64,000 nucleotides of DNA from Akkermansia muciniphila (lineage in GTDB: Bacteria > Verrucomicrobiota > Verrucomicrobiia > Limisphaerales > BJHT01): contig CAMAUZ010000037.1 in NCBI GenBank assembly GCA_945861535.1, positions 1 to 64,000 on the forward strand, given 5' to 3'. The notes under the pieces are model-generated. The model had not been told where the DNA came from. It made no database searches and worked only from the letters and a program-made list of their open reading frames with translations. A program made the translations under genes and the position numbers. Positions 22,480-32,500 of the stretch are shown piece by piece; within the stretch, counting starts at the first letter, position 1; every line of letters starts with the position of its first letter.

Positions 22480-23280
22480 CTAAATCTGCGAATACGCCGT
22501 GGGCTTGAGCACCACGTTGCTGATGTTCGTGACGATCTCGGGATCGGTCAGGCCGGGCGTGGCGCTGAGCTGTTTCCACTCGGGATCGGCGCGGAAGGTG
22601 TCCCAGCTTTTCTCGCGCGCGGCCATGTCGGGGAACGTGAGGAGATAGATGAGATTGGGCAGGCGCGAGCCGACCAGCGTTTCGCCGAAGAACACCGGCG
22701 TCAGCCCCGTGCGGCGGAAGATGGCGATCTCGCCGTTGTCGAACATGCCGACCTTTTTCACGTTCGCCGCCTTGCTGTGGGACTCGTACGTGCGCAGCTC
22801 GAAAATGCGCGGATGCTTCGTCGCGGTCTGCGCCGGGAGTTCGAGACGCGGGAGGCTGGGGAACGCGATCATCAGCGAGCTTTCCTTGCGCACATAAGCG
22901 GGATCGGTGGCGGGAAGATTTGTGAACACCGCGTCGCGCACCGCCGGATCGGCCGCAAATCTCGCCTGCGCCGCCGTCATGGCGTCGAGCGAGGCATAGG
23001 GCAGCAGCACGTATTTCGTGGGCATGTCCGCGCCGACCGCCACATCGAAGACGCCGACCGGCGTGACCCCGGCACGGTTCCACGCGGGCACGGCCACGTC
23101 GCGGAAGAACTCATCGAAACGCGCGCCCATCGGGCCGCGACGGAGACGGTACTGGCGGAGTTCGTAATACTCGCGGGCACGGGCCGGCGACGGGTCAGCG
23201 GCGGAGGCGGAGGGTGTGGTATTCACGGCCGCCACGGTGGTGAGGGCGAGGGAGGATTTCAAGAAGTCGCGACGATTCAT
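22480..23280 (-). CDS. NIPSNAP family protein with Tat signal
   Basis: 266 residues. MNRRDFLKSSLALTTVAAV is a twin-arginine leader (R3, R4). Two NIPSNAP repeats follow: YYELRQYRLRRGPMGARFDE and IFELRTYESHSKAANVKKV, both ferredoxin-like folds. The second is completed by YLLTFPDMAAREKSWDTFRA, typical of the C-terminal half. Exported verrucomicrobial/planctomycete members are frequent; their substrate is not known. Confidence 0.9.
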   Translation of the reverse strand: MNRRDFLKSSLALTTVAAVNTTPSASAADPSPARAREYYELRQYRLRRGPMGARFDEFFRDVAVPAWNRAGVTPVGVFDVAVGADMPTKYVLLPYASLDAMTAAQARFAADPAVRDAVFTNLPATDPAYVRKESSLMIAFPSLPRLELPAQTATKHPRIFELRTYESHSKAANVKKVGMFDNGEIAIFRRTGLTPVFFGETLVGSRLPNLIYLLTFPDMAAREKSWDTFRADPEWKQLSATPGLTDPEIVTNISNVVLKPTAYSQI

Positions 23281-23399
23281 GGGTGGGAGCGTGCGGGGTT
23301 TTGCGGGCGCTTGTCAGGTGGATTCTCTACGGGAATTTAGTCTTGGAGGGTGAACACCAACTTGCCACGACCACACAGCGGGCTAAATGCTTTCTGGCA

Positions 23400-23675
23400 A
23401 TGAACGTTGCCATTGATATTCCGGAGAGCGTGTCCGCGTCGTTGCGTGCGCATTGGTTGGATGTTCCGCGTGGCGTGCTCGAAGCCGTCGCGGCCGAGGC
23501 GTATCGGTCCGGCGCGCTCACCGCCTATCAGGTCGGCGAGCTGCTCGGGCACGGCTCGCGGTGGGAGACCGAAGCGTTTCTCCAGCGGGTGCAGGCCTAC
23601 CTGCATTACAGCGAGGACGACCTCGAACGCGACCTTGCCGGTCTGCGCGCTGCGCGTGGCTGTATCACCTCATGA
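23400..23675 (+). CDS. UPF0175 family antitoxin, orphan
   Basis: 91 residues from ATG 23400. Helical protein with IPESVSASLR at the start and AVAAEAYRSGALTAYQVGEL and LGHGSRWETEAFLQ, the DNA-binding core of UPF0175. Such proteins usually pair with a DUF3368 PIN-like toxin, as the other pair in this window does (44318-45050). Here none follows; downstream is a palindromic repeat. Possibly the survivor of a decayed module. Confidence 0.82.
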   Translation: MNVAIDIPESVSASLRAHWLDVPRGVLEAVAAEAYRSGALTAYQVGELLGHGSRWETEAFLQRVQAYLHYSEDDLERDLAGLRAARGCITS

Positions 23676-23763
23676 TCATCCGGCGTGCTCGCGCCTCTCC
23701 GGGAGGCACGGCTGTTTTGGTTGGGCTTTTCCAGTGGTTCCCCAGCCCAGCGGGCGAAAGAAA

Positions 23764-23915
23764 ATAGCCCAGCACTTCAGTGCTGGGTCCGCGGCGGTAG
23801 CGAACCAAGTCCCGCAAGGGACGAAAGAAAGCGTGCGCCGTGCCGCTTCTGTCGTCCCTGACGGGACTTCCCGGTTCCCCGGCCCGCCAAACCCAGCACT
23901 CAAGTGCTGGGCTAT
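23764..23915. repeat. Palindromic repeat, 'CCCAGCACTTCAGTGCTGG' family, copy 2
   Basis: Same outer and inner arms as 18439-18588 but reversed. It lies between the UPF0175 gene and the RyR-domain gene. No coding content. Confidence 0.9.
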
Positions 23916-23971
23916 TTCCGGTCATCCCTGCGGGACTGGGGTAGCGCCGGGAAGCCCGTGCCAACGGCGGG

Positions 23972-24262
23972 TCACCGCGGTTTTTCGATCCGGTAGCCTA
24001 GGGCGAGGATCAGCTTGAGGGCGCCCAGGGCGGTGCGGCGGTCGTATTCTTTTTCGGACTCGGGCAGTTCGGAATAAGGGACGAGGCAGGGGTGTTGGCG
24101 GGCGGCGTCGTCGCGGGTGGGGCCGGGGGTCCAGCCGTCGGCGAGGCGTTGTTGGGACCAGAGTTCGTGGGTGTTCTCGGCGAGGCGCTCGGTGAGGTCG
24201 GTGAGGTCTGCGGGCAGCACGACGCGCGAGGTGTCGATGGGGGCGGGGAGGTAGGCGGGCAT
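23972..24262 (-). CDS. RyR-domain protein
   Basis: 96 residues that are essentially one RyR domain, first seen in ryanodine receptors: LAENTHELWSQQRLADGWTP, GPTRDDAARQHPCLVPYSEL and PESEKEYDRRTALGALKLIL. Stand-alone bacterial RyR proteins occur near conflict and signalling genes and are thought to bind small ligands, but no reaction is assigned. Here it stands alone between two repeat elements, with the transglutaminase cluster starting upstream. Confidence 0.88.
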   Translation of the reverse strand: MPAYLPAPIDTSRVVLPADLTDLTERLAENTHELWSQQRLADGWTPGPTRDDAARQHPCLVPYSELPESEKEYDRRTALGALKLILALGYRIEKPR

Positions 24263-24400
24263 GGGGGAATTTATGATTTACGATTTAAGATTTACGATTG
24301 CGGCGGCTCGAAGGGTTCTGGCCTGAACGCCGCATTTAATCCACGGATAAGACACGGCTGAAACCCGGCCCGGGCGAGCCGCAACCCGGGGAGCGCTGGC

Positions 24401-24595
24401 TTTGGAGTGCGGTGACTTGTCACCGCTTTCCCGAGGCGACTTGTCGCCGTCGAACATCGGGGAGCGGGAACATGCAATGGGAGCGTTCACGGCTCGCGCC
24501 AGCGCGGGCGTGCCGACAGGGGCGGACACGTCCGTAAGTTCGACGGCGACAAGTCGCCTGCGCAAAAGCGGTGACAAGTCACCGCACTCCAAAAC
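24401..24595. repeat. Inverted repeat, 'GGAGTGCGGTGACTTGTCACC' family, copy 1
   Basis: Arms begin TGGAGTGCGGTGACTTGTCA and CGAGGCGACTTGTCGCCGTC and return as complements at the right. The spacer carries GCGTTCACGGCTCGCGCCAGC, also present in copy 2 (25516-25708). Downstream is TTCATCCGTGGTTT, shared by both copies. The section 24263-24400 is AT-rich with ATTTACGATTTA units and no gene. Confidence 0.92.
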
Positions 24596-24639
24596 CGTGT
24601 TCATCCGTGGTTTCCCAATTCCCGTTTCCGAGTTCGGCT

Positions 24640-25485
24640 CTATTCCACCTTCGTCACCTGCACTTCGACGTTGAGGCTGGTGACTTTGCCGCCTTTGAAG
24701 GTGCCGCGGATGATGGGCACGTCGGCGTAGTCGCGGCCAATGGCGACGCGGACGTAGCGTTCGTCGGCGGGTTGGTTGTTGGTGGGATCGAGGGCGCGCC
24801 AGCCGGAGTCGGGGACATAGACCTCGCACCAGGCGTGCGAGGCTTGCGCGCCGGTGAGTTGGTCGGCGGGGCCGTTGTAGAGGTAGCCGCTGACGTAGCG
24901 CGCGGGGATTTTCACGGCGCGGCACATGCCGAGCATGACGTGGACGAAGTCCTGGCAGACGCCCTTGCGCTCGCGCAGCACCTCGTTCATGTGCGTGTGG
25001 ACGTGCGTGGCGAAGGGGACGTAGGCGAAGTTTTTGTGGATGTAGCGCATCATCGCGACAGCGCATTGCCAGACATCGTTTTGTCCGGCGCAGACGTCTA
25101 GCGCGAGCCGCCAGACTTCGGGCGAGACCTCAACGTAGTGGCTGGACTGGAGGAAATCGTAGCAGCGCTCCTGGCGCTGACAGGCGGGCAGACGTGCCAG
25201 CGGGACGGTGACGGCGTCGAGCGCGAGCGAGGTCGCGCAGGTCGTAACCACGGAGGTGGCATCGACGGTCAAGTTGGCGTGCGGTTCGTTGACCTCAAAG
25301 AAGTGGACGTAGTTGCCGTAGAAATCGAAGTAGTGGGAGAGGCGCGCGGCGGGGAGAATTTTCAGCAGAAAGGACTGACACAACTGGCCGTCGGTCGAGA
25401 TCGGTTGGAGGCGTGTCTCGTTGAAACTGTCGCGCACGGCGGACGCGTATTGGTAAACGGTGCGGTGGAAGATTTGCAGTTTCAT
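24640..25485 (-). CDS. Transglutaminase-like protein (cysteine protease fold), short form A
   Basis: 281 residues. The N-terminal beta domain opens MKLQIFHRTVYQYASAV, as in the bacterial transglutaminase-like family. The papain-like catalytic triad is complete: C177 in RKGVCQDFVHVMLG, H217 in QASHAWCEVYVP and D233 in ALDPTNNQ. Members of this family in ATP-grasp clusters are thought to act as peptidases or transferases on a peptide made by the ATP-grasp protein. Last gene of the minus-strand cluster; separated from the next transglutaminase gene by a 193-bp repeat. Confidence 0.92.
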   Translation of the reverse strand: MKLQIFHRTVYQYASAVRDSFNETRLQPISTDGQLCQSFLLKILPAARLSHYFDFYGNYVHFFEVNEPHANLTVDATSVVTTCATSLALDAVTVPLARLPACQRQERCYDFLQSSHYVEVSPEVWRLALDVCAGQNDVWQCAVAMMRYIHKNFAYVPFATHVHTHMNEVLRERKGVCQDFVHVMLGMCRAVKIPARYVSGYLYNGPADQLTGAQASHAWCEVYVPDSGWRALDPTNNQPADERYVRVAIGRDYADVPIIRGTFKGGKVTSLNVEVQVTKVE

Positions 25486-25515
25486 CGCGGGTGCGGAGGG
25501 CGAGGGGGGGCAAAT

Positions 25516-25708
25516 GTGGAGTGCGGTGACTCGTCACCGCTTTTCCGAGGCGACTTGTCGCCGTCGGCGGTCGGGGTGCGTGGGAAGGAGAAAGGGGCGT
25601 TCACGGCTCGCGCCAGCGCCCACGCGCCCGCGTGACCCGAGCCGCACGAAAGTTCGACGGCGACAAGTCGCCTGCGCAAAAGCGGTGACAAGTCACCGCA
25701 CTCCAAAC
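25516..25708. repeat. Inverted repeat, 'GGAGTGCGGTGACTTGTCACC' family, copy 2
   Basis: Same arms and same GTTCACGGCTCGCGCCAGCG spacer unit as 24401-24595, same orientation. It separates the two short transglutaminase genes and is followed by TCCGTGTTCATCCGTGTTCA. Confidence 0.92.
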
Positions 25709-25773
25709 CGCGGCGGCATCCGTGTTCATCCGTGTTCATCCGTGGTTTTCCCATTCTCGTTTCGGAGTTTGGG

Positions 25774-26646
25774 CTACAGCGGCTCCACATCCACCCCGAC
25801 TTTCACCGTGTGCCGTCCGCCGCCGGTGATGATGCCGCTCACGGGGCTGACATCGCTGAAGTCGCGTCCGTAGGCCACGGTGATGTGCTCGGGGCCGACC
25901 AGCACGTCGTTGGTCGGATCGAAATCCACCCAGCCGTGATTGGGGCAATAGACGGCAAACCACGCGTGCGAGGCGTCCGCGCCGACGAGCCGGGGTTTGC
26001 CCTCGGGCGGGCGCGTGCGGAGGTAGCCGCTGACGTAGCGGGCGGGCAGTCCGAGCGAGCGCAGCATCGCGGCGCCCAGATGCGCGAAGTCCTGACAGAC
26101 GCCCCGGCGCTTTTGCAGGACTTCCTCGAGCGGGGTGGCCACGGTGGTTGCGACGGGATCGAAACGGAAGTCCTGGTGAATGCGGCGATTGAGCGCGAGC
26201 ACGCCGGCGAGCAACGGGGTTTCCGCCGGAAAACTTTCCCGCGCGTAATCCGCCAGGTCCGGCAGGGCGCGCACCATCGGCGAATCGGCCACGAACTGGT
26301 ACGGCTCGATCAATTCCACCGCCACCGGATCGCGGAACAATTCCGCCGCGGCCTCCCACGGCATCGACAGGCCCGGCGTCACCGGCGTCAGCTCGTTCAC
26401 GACGACATGGCTGGTGGCGATGATTTCCAGCCGCGTGTGCAGACCTTGAATGCTGAAAAAGCAGACGCGGTTGCCGAAGTAATCCGTGCGCATCTTGCGC
26501 ACGCCCGGCTCCGGCTCGATGCGAAGCTCGAAGTCCTTCCGCTCCTGCGTCGGCGTGCTGCGCGGCTTCACCCGGGCGGCGTGGTGCGACACCGTCACCG
26601 GCTGGGCGTAGGTGTAAACGGTGCGATGCGTGATGCGGTAGTTCAT
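25774..26646 (-). CDS. Transglutaminase-like protein, short form B
   Basis: 290 residues from ATG 26646; the frame extends upstream but there it overlaps the ATP-grasp gene. N-terminal domain MNYRITHRTVYTYAQPV, and the triad C184 (RRGVCQDFAHL), H227 (DASHAWFAVY) and D243 (VDFDPTNDVL) is complete. It is about the same length as its neighbour form A and clearly paralogous. The start overlaps the stop of the ATP-grasp/alpha-E fusion by ATGA, so the two are translationally coupled. Confidence 0.93.
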   Translation of the reverse strand: MNYRITHRTVYTYAQPVTVSHHAARVKPRSTPTQERKDFELRIEPEPGVRKMRTDYFGNRVCFFSIQGLHTRLEIIATSHVVVNELTPVTPGLSMPWEAAAELFRDPVAVELIEPYQFVADSPMVRALPDLADYARESFPAETPLLAGVLALNRRIHQDFRFDPVATTVATPLEEVLQKRRGVCQDFAHLGAAMLRSLGLPARYVSGYLRTRPPEGKPRLVGADASHAWFAVYCPNHGWVDFDPTNDVLVGPEHITVAYGRDFSDVSPVSGIITGGGRHTVKVGVDVEPL

Positions 26647-29201
26647 GGCTGGGCGGCGGTGCCCGTGCGGGAAATCGCCGAGTGGGCGAAATAGCTGACG
26701 GCAATCGCATCGGAGAGCTTGGGCAGTTCGCGGCCGAGGTGCTGGAGAACGCGGGCGACCTCGCCCAGGTGCCAGTTGCGTTGCAACCCAGCCAGCCCGA
26801 GCGGGTCCATGAGCCGGAGACGGGTGACGCATTCGAGGAGAATCCGCTGGCCGGGACTCGGCAGAGCGCGCTGCCGTTCGAGCGGCAGTTCGTCGAAGTG
26901 CCGCGCGAGTTGTTGCAGTTGAAACAGCAGCGAACGCGGGTTGGTCTCGTCGAGCATCACCAGATCGTACACGGCCGCGATGTGCGGCAGGAGGCTGTAG
27001 CGCGAGCGATACGTGAGCGTGCTGTCGGCGACCTCGAGGACGGCTTCGAGCAGGCTGGGGTTGTCGGCCTCGGCGGAGCGCAGCGCGCAATCGAGAAAGC
27101 TGCAGAGGTAGATCGCCCGTTCGAGGCGGCAGCCCATGTCGAGAAAGCGCCAGCCCTGCGCGCGGGTCATGTTTTCCATAGCCAGGCCGCGGAAGGCGGC
27201 GAGGTCGAGGAGGACCTGATTGAGCAGGGCGGCGGCATCACCCGCGAGCACGACCAGGCTGGTGGTCGGCCGCCCGAGCAGATCGTGCAGCCGTCCGAGG
27301 ACGCGCCAGAGGTCGTTGGAGGTGCGGTCGCGCACGAGCATGGCCAGCCGCAGCAACTGCTCGGCGTCGCGATGTAGGCTGGTCGCGCGGGCGGGATCGA
27401 AGATGGCGGCGAGCAGTTCGGCCTCGAGCGCCTCGGGGTTGCCGCGCAGTTCCAAGCGCCGGGAATCGACGGTGATCAGCCCCTGCAATTCCAGCGTGCG
27501 CAGGATCGGTTCGAGCACGGGATACGCGCTGCCGGTGCGTTCGGGATTGAACCGCAGCAGCGCACTGCGCAGCAGCCGCGCGGAGGCGTCGGCGCGCTCG
27601 GCGTAGCGGCCGAGCCAGAAAAAATTATCCGCCAGCCGGCTCGGCAGGTTGTTGCCGACGCGGTGCAACTGGATGCGGTGCTCGGGCGTTTGCAGCAGCG
27701 TCTCGTCGGGCACCGGCCCTTCGCTCAACACCCAGGTGTCCTTGCTGCCGCCGCCCTTTTGCATCGAGAGAAAACGCCCGGTTTCGTCCGGGGCCACGCG
27801 CGTGAGACCGCCGGGCATCACGCGGTAGCCGTCAGCGGTCGCCACGAGGTATACGCGCAGGCCGACGGGCCGCGCCACCAAGCCCGCGGTGCCGTCCCAC
27901 ACCGGCGCGGTCGCGAGTTTGACGCGCTCCTGGCCGACGAAGAGATGCGGTTGAAACGCGAGTCGGCGACGCAGCGCGGCGAGTTGTTCCGGCGTCATGG
28001 TTTCGCCCGCCTTCATGCCGCCGAGACGCGGGCGAAACGCGGGTTTTACGAAGAGTTTTTCGAGATGTTCGCGCACATAACTCGCGGCGCTTTTTTGTCC
28101 GCACCACCACGTCGCGACCGACGGCAGCTTGAGTTCCTCGCCGAGCAGATGCCGGCACAGGCCGGGGAGAAAGGCCATGAACGCGGGGCTTTGCAGCAGC
28201 GCGCTGCCGGGCGGATTGGCCACGGCGACGTTGCCCGCGCGCAGCGCCTCGACCAGGCCGGGCACGCCAAGCATCGAGTCGTTGCGCAGCTCGAGCGGGT
28301 CGCAGAACTCGTCATCGACGCGGCGCAAAATGACATCGACGGGTTCGAGGCCGCTGAGGGTTTTCAGAAAAACCCGGTCGTCGCGCACGGTGAGGTCCTG
28401 GCCCTCGACCAGCGTGTAGCCGAGGTAGCGCGCGAGATAGGCCTGTTCGAAATAGGTTTCATTGAAGGGCCCGGGCGTGAGCAGCACGACGCGGGGATTG
28501 TCGGTGCGGCGCGCGGCCAATTGCGCGAGCGAGGCCTGCATTTCCCGGAAGAAACCAGCGAGCCGGTGGACATGACAATCGCGAAACGGCTCGGGGAGAA
28601 TGCGCGAGGTGACGAGGCGGTTGGCCAGCGCGTAGCCGGAGCCGGTGGGAATCTGCGTGCGGTCGGAGGTGACCCACCAGCGGCCGTCCGGCGAGCGCGC
28701 CAGGTCGGCGGCGTAGAGATGGAGATGGCGGTCGTGCGCCACTTTCACGCCATGGCAGGGCCGCAGAAAATCCGCCTGCGCGAAAACCAGCGCGGGCGGC
28801 AGGCGGCCCGTGCGAAGCAATTCCTGCGGGCCGTAGCAATCGGCGAGGATCTGGTCGATCAGCGTCGCGCGCTGGATCAGCGCGGTCTCGAGGGTGCGCC
28901 AGTCGGCGGCCGAGATGACGAAGGGCAGCGGGTCGAGCTGCCACGGACGCTCCATGGCGCGGGTGTCGCCGTAGATGTTGTAGGTGATGCCCTGCTCGTG
29001 GACGTAGCGGCCGGCGGTCTCCCAGCGGCGTTTCAATTCCGCGACGCCAAGGGTTTCGAGTTCGCCGAGCACGGCGGCGTAGTGCGCGCGCGGCTGGCCC
29101 TCGGCGTCGAGCACCTCATCGAACACGCCGTCGAGCGCCCGGTAGCTCTCGAGGAGTTCGGCGGGCGGGCGGGGTTTGGGTCTGGCGGCGGCTTCGCTCA
29201 T
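26643..29201 (-). CDS. Circularly permuted ATP-grasp protein fused to an alpha-E domain
   Basis: 852 residues. The N-terminal 480 or so are a circularly permuted ATP-grasp (type 2): YVHEQGITYNIYGDTRAMER, VLLTPGPFNETYFEQAYLAR, RRVDDEFCDPLELRNDSMLG, then RVYLVATADGYRVMPGGLTR and [10 protein letters not shown]. From about 510 the alpha-E domain begins (NNLPSRLADNFFWLGRYAER). These ligases are predicted to couple amino acids or peptides at the cost of ATP. Fusion of the two domains in one chain is known but less common than separate genes. Coupled by ATGA to transglutaminase B. Confidence 0.93.
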   Translation of the reverse strand: MSEAAARPKPRPPAELLESYRALDGVFDEVLDAEGQPRAHYAAVLGELETLGVAELKRRWETAGRYVHEQGITYNIYGDTRAMERPWQLDPLPFVISAADWRTLETALIQRATLIDQILADCYGPQELLRTGRLPPALVFAQADFLRPCHGVKVAHDRHLHLYAADLARSPDGRWWVTSDRTQIPTGSGYALANRLVTSRILPEPFRDCHVHRLAGFFREMQASLAQLAARRTDNPRVVLLTPGPFNETYFEQAYLARYLGYTLVEGQDLTVRDDRVFLKTLSGLEPVDVILRRVDDEFCDPLELRNDSMLGVPGLVEALRAGNVAVANPPGSALLQSPAFMAFLPGLCRHLLGEELKLPSVATWWCGQKSAASYVREHLEKLFVKPAFRPRLGGMKAGETMTPEQLAALRRRLAFQPHLFVGQERVKLATAPVWDGTAGLVARPVGLRVYLVATADGYRVMPGGLTRVAPDETGRFLSMQKGGGSKDTWVLSEGPVPDETLLQTPEHRIQLHRVGNNLPSRLADNFFWLGRYAERADASARLLRSALLRFNPERTGSAYPVLEPILRTLELQGLITVDSRRLELRGNPEALEAELLAAIFDPARATSLHRDAEQLLRLAMLVRDRTSNDLWRVLGRLHDLLGRPTTSLVVLAGDAAALLNQVLLDLAAFRGLAMENMTRAQGWRFLDMGCRLERAIYLCSFLDCALRSAEADNPSLLEAVLEVADSTLTYRSRYSLLPHIAAVYDLVMLDETNPRSLLFQLQQLARHFDELPLERQRALPSPGQRILLECVTRLRLMDPLGLAGLQRNWHLGEVARVLQHLGRELPKLSDAIAVSYFAHSAISRTGTAAQP

Positions 29202-29260
29202 TCGTCAGCGGCACTTAAACATGATCGGCGTGGCGCGGCGAGGGGTGAACGCAGAACTCC

Positions 29261-29555
29261 CCGGGGAGCGCACGCCGCTGGCGTGCAGTTTTCGGCGGCC
29301 CGCCGAAAAACTCGTTCCTCTAACCTTTTCCCGCGCTCGAGAAGGCAGACCGGGGAACGGCGGTTTGGGCGGGCCGCCCAAACCGGCACGCGGGCCGCGT
29401 GCGCTCCCCGGGGAGCGCACGCCGCTGGCGTGCGGTTTTCGGCGGCTCGCCGAAAACCTCGTTCCACTAACCTTTCCCCGCGTTCGAGAAGGGAGACTGG
29501 GGAACGACGGTTTGGGCGGGCCGCCCAAACCGACACGCGGGCCGCGTGCGCTCCC
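29261..29555. repeat. Two tandem copies of a palindromic element, period 147 bp
   Basis: Copies at 29261-29407 and 29408-29555, each with CGGGGAGCGCACGCCGCTGG, TTTTCGGCGG...CCGCCGAAAA, TTTGGGCGGGCCGCCCAAAC and GGCCGCGTGCGCTCCC. They differ at a dozen or so positions. Related arms are at 33180-33250 and 33478-33550. Fills the gap between the ATP-grasp fusion and the DUF2126 gene. Confidence 0.9.
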
Positions 29556-29582
29556 CTTCGCCTTTCGGCGTTTCGGCCAGGT

Positions 29583-32500
29583 TCACGCATTCCGCAAATC
29601 GAAGGTGAACGGGAACTCGGGGTTCGGCACGGGCCGCGGCGTTTTGATTTTTCCCGGGGTGTGGCCGAGCCGGAAGAAACGGTTCAAGCGGCGGCTTTCG
29701 GCTTCGTAGGAGTTGATCGGGAAGGTCGCGTAGCTGCGGCCGCCGGGGTGCATAACGTGATACGAGCAGCCGCCGAGCGAGCGGTCGTTCCAAGTGTCCA
29801 CGACATCGAACACGAGCGGCGTGTGGACGCCGATGGTCGGGTGCAGGCACGAAGGCGGCTGCCACGCGCGGTAGCGGATACCCGCGACGAATTCGCCGTG
29901 GGTGCCGGTCGGATGCAGCGGGATGGGCCGCCCATTGACCGTGATGACGTGGCGCGGATCGATCGCGCCTTGGACTTTGAGCTGCACGCGTTCGACCGAG
30001 GAATCGACATAGCGCACCGCGCCGCCGGGGCCGGCTTCTTCCCCGAGAACGTGCCAGGGTTCGAGGGCGTGACGGATTTCCAGATGCAGCCCGCGCGCGT
30101 CCTGATCGCCGGCGAAGGGGAAGCGAAACTCGAAATGCGGCGCGAACCACGCGGCCTGGAGCGGATAGCCGGAGTCGGCCAGATCGCGGACGACATCCTC
30201 GAGGTCCTGCCAGATGAAATGCGGGAGCATCCAGCGGTCGTGAATCTGCGTGCCCCAGCGGACGAGCGGTTTGTCATACGGCTGCCGCCAGAAGCGGCTG
30301 ACGAGCGCGCGCAGAAGCAGATGCTGCGTGAGGCTCATGCGCGAGTGCGGCGGCATTTCGAAGGCGCGCATTTCGAGCAGGCCCAGCCGGCCGCTGCCGC
30401 CTTCGGGCGAGTAGAGCTTGTCGATGCTGAATTCGGCGCGATGCGTGTTGCCGGTGGCATCGACGAGCAGATGGCGGAAGAGGCGGTCCACCAGCCATGG
30501 CGGCACCGAGCCGCGCTCGGGCAACTGGCGGAAGGCGACCTCGAGTTCGTAGAGCGAGTCGTTCCGCGCCTCGTCCACGCGCGGGCTTTGGCTGGTCGGC
30601 CCGATGAACAGGCCGCTGAAGAGAAAGGAGAGCGACGGGTGATTCTGCCAGTAGCTCACGAGACTCCGCACCAAGTCAGGGCGGCGCAGCAACGGGCTGT
30701 CCGTGGGCGTCGCGCTGCCGACGATGATGTGGTTGCCGCCGCCGGTGCCGGTGTGGCGGCCGTCGATCATGAACTTCTCGGTCGAGAGCCGCGTGAGGCG
30801 CGCCTCCTCGTACAGAACGGTGGTGCGCTCGACGAGTTCCTGCCAGTTCGAGGACGGATGGAGATTGACCTCGATGACGCCGGGATCAGGCGTGACCTTG
30901 AGCACGTTGAGGCGCGGATCGTGCGGCGGCGGGTAGCCCTCGACGATGACGGGCATCTGCAATTCCGTGGCGGTGTCTTCGACCACGGCGACGAGTTCGA
31001 GATAGTCCTCGAGCGTTTCCAACGGCGGCATGAAGACGTGCAAGCGTCCGCCGCGCGGCTCGACGCAGAGGGCGGTGCGGCCGATCCAGCCCGCAGATTC
31101 GCCGGCTTGCGGAAAACGATTCCAATCGGGCTCGCCGCTCGCGCCTGTGCCAGCACCAGCACCAGCGCCAGCCGCAGTGCCTGCGCCCGCGGATGTCCCG
31201 GACCCGAGGGTTTGCTCGACGACCCGGCCGTGCTCGACCGCGCCGCTGCGATAGGATTCGCGGAAGACGGCGCGTTGCGGCAGCGCCGCGCGCGGAACGG
31301 TGGGATCGGTTTCGTGAATGTAGGGATAGTCGGCCTCGGTGACCCACGGCAGGGAATCCAGCGGCAGCCGGTAGCCCATCGGTGAATCGCCGGGCAGCAG
31401 GAAGAGGCGTTCGTCGCGCACATACCACGGACCGGAGGCCCATTTGCGCTGCCCTTTCACCATGCGGCGCTGGAGTGGCACCACGTAACCGACCACCTGT
31501 TCGAGGCCCTGCTCGAAGATGCGCGCCAGCCGGTCGCGTTCCTGTTTGTCGCGGAGATTGGATTTGAGCGGATCGACGTTGACCGGCAGCCGGCGTTCTT
31601 TCCACAGGTAGTAAAAGGCGTCTTCGTAACCGGGCATGATCCAGCGGCCGTCGATGCCGAGCCGTACGGCCATGCCGTCCATGAACTTCACCGAGTCGAT
31701 GGCGGTGAACGCGTACCGTTTCTTTTCATCGGCGAGCAGCGCGAGATTTTCCCAGATGGGCACGCCGTCCTTGCGCCAGTAGCAGGCGAAGGCCCAGCGC
31801 GGGAGTTGTTCGCCGGGATACCATTTGCCCTGGCCGTAATGCAGGAGCGCGCCGGGCGCCCAGCGGCGTTGGAGGCGGCGGATGAGTTCGTCGGCGAGGC
31901 GGCGTTTGTTCGGCCCGAGCGCCGCGGTGTTCCACTCGGCGCCGTCGAAGTCGTCGATGGAAACGAAGGTCGGCTCGCCGCCCATCGTGAGGCGGACATC
32001 GTGCTTCACGAGCTCGGCATCGACCTGATGGCCGAGGGCTTCGATGGCCTGCCATTGCTCGTCGGTGTAGGGCTTGGTGACGCGCGGGGATTCGTGAATG
32101 CGCGTCACGTTCATGGCGAAGGAGAACTCGCATTCGCATTCGTCCACGCCGCCGCTGATCGGCGCGGCGCTGGTGGGATCAGGCGCGCAGGCGAGCGGGA
32201 TGTGGCCTTCGCCGGCCATGAGGCCGCTGGTCGGATCGAGGCCGATCCAGCCCGCGCCGGGGAGGTAAATCTCGCACCAGGCGTGGAGGTCGGTGAAATC
32301 TTTTTCGGGGCCGCTGGGGCCGTCGAGGGACTTCACGTCAGCGGTGAGCTGGATGAGGTAGCCGCTGACAAAGCGCGTCGCGAGGCCGCAGTGGCGCAGG
32401 ATTTGGCACAACAACCACGCGGAGTCGCGGCACGAGCCGGTGCCTTTTTCGAGCGTCTCCTCGGGCGTCTGCACGCCGGGTTCGAGGCGGATGATGTATT

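Noticed and set aside
24402-24674. Plus-strand frame starting MECGDLSPL
   Set aside because: Entirely encoded by the palindromic repeat.
24401-25708. Possible CRISPR array from repeated 20-25 bp motifs
   Set aside because: Repeats are inverted arms of two elements with no regular spacing, no array of spacers and no cas genes.
27663-31385. 1240-codon open frame on the plus strand
   Set aside because: Antisense to the ATP-grasp/alpha-E and DUF2126 genes, whose motifs are complete; typical mirror frame in high-GC DNA.
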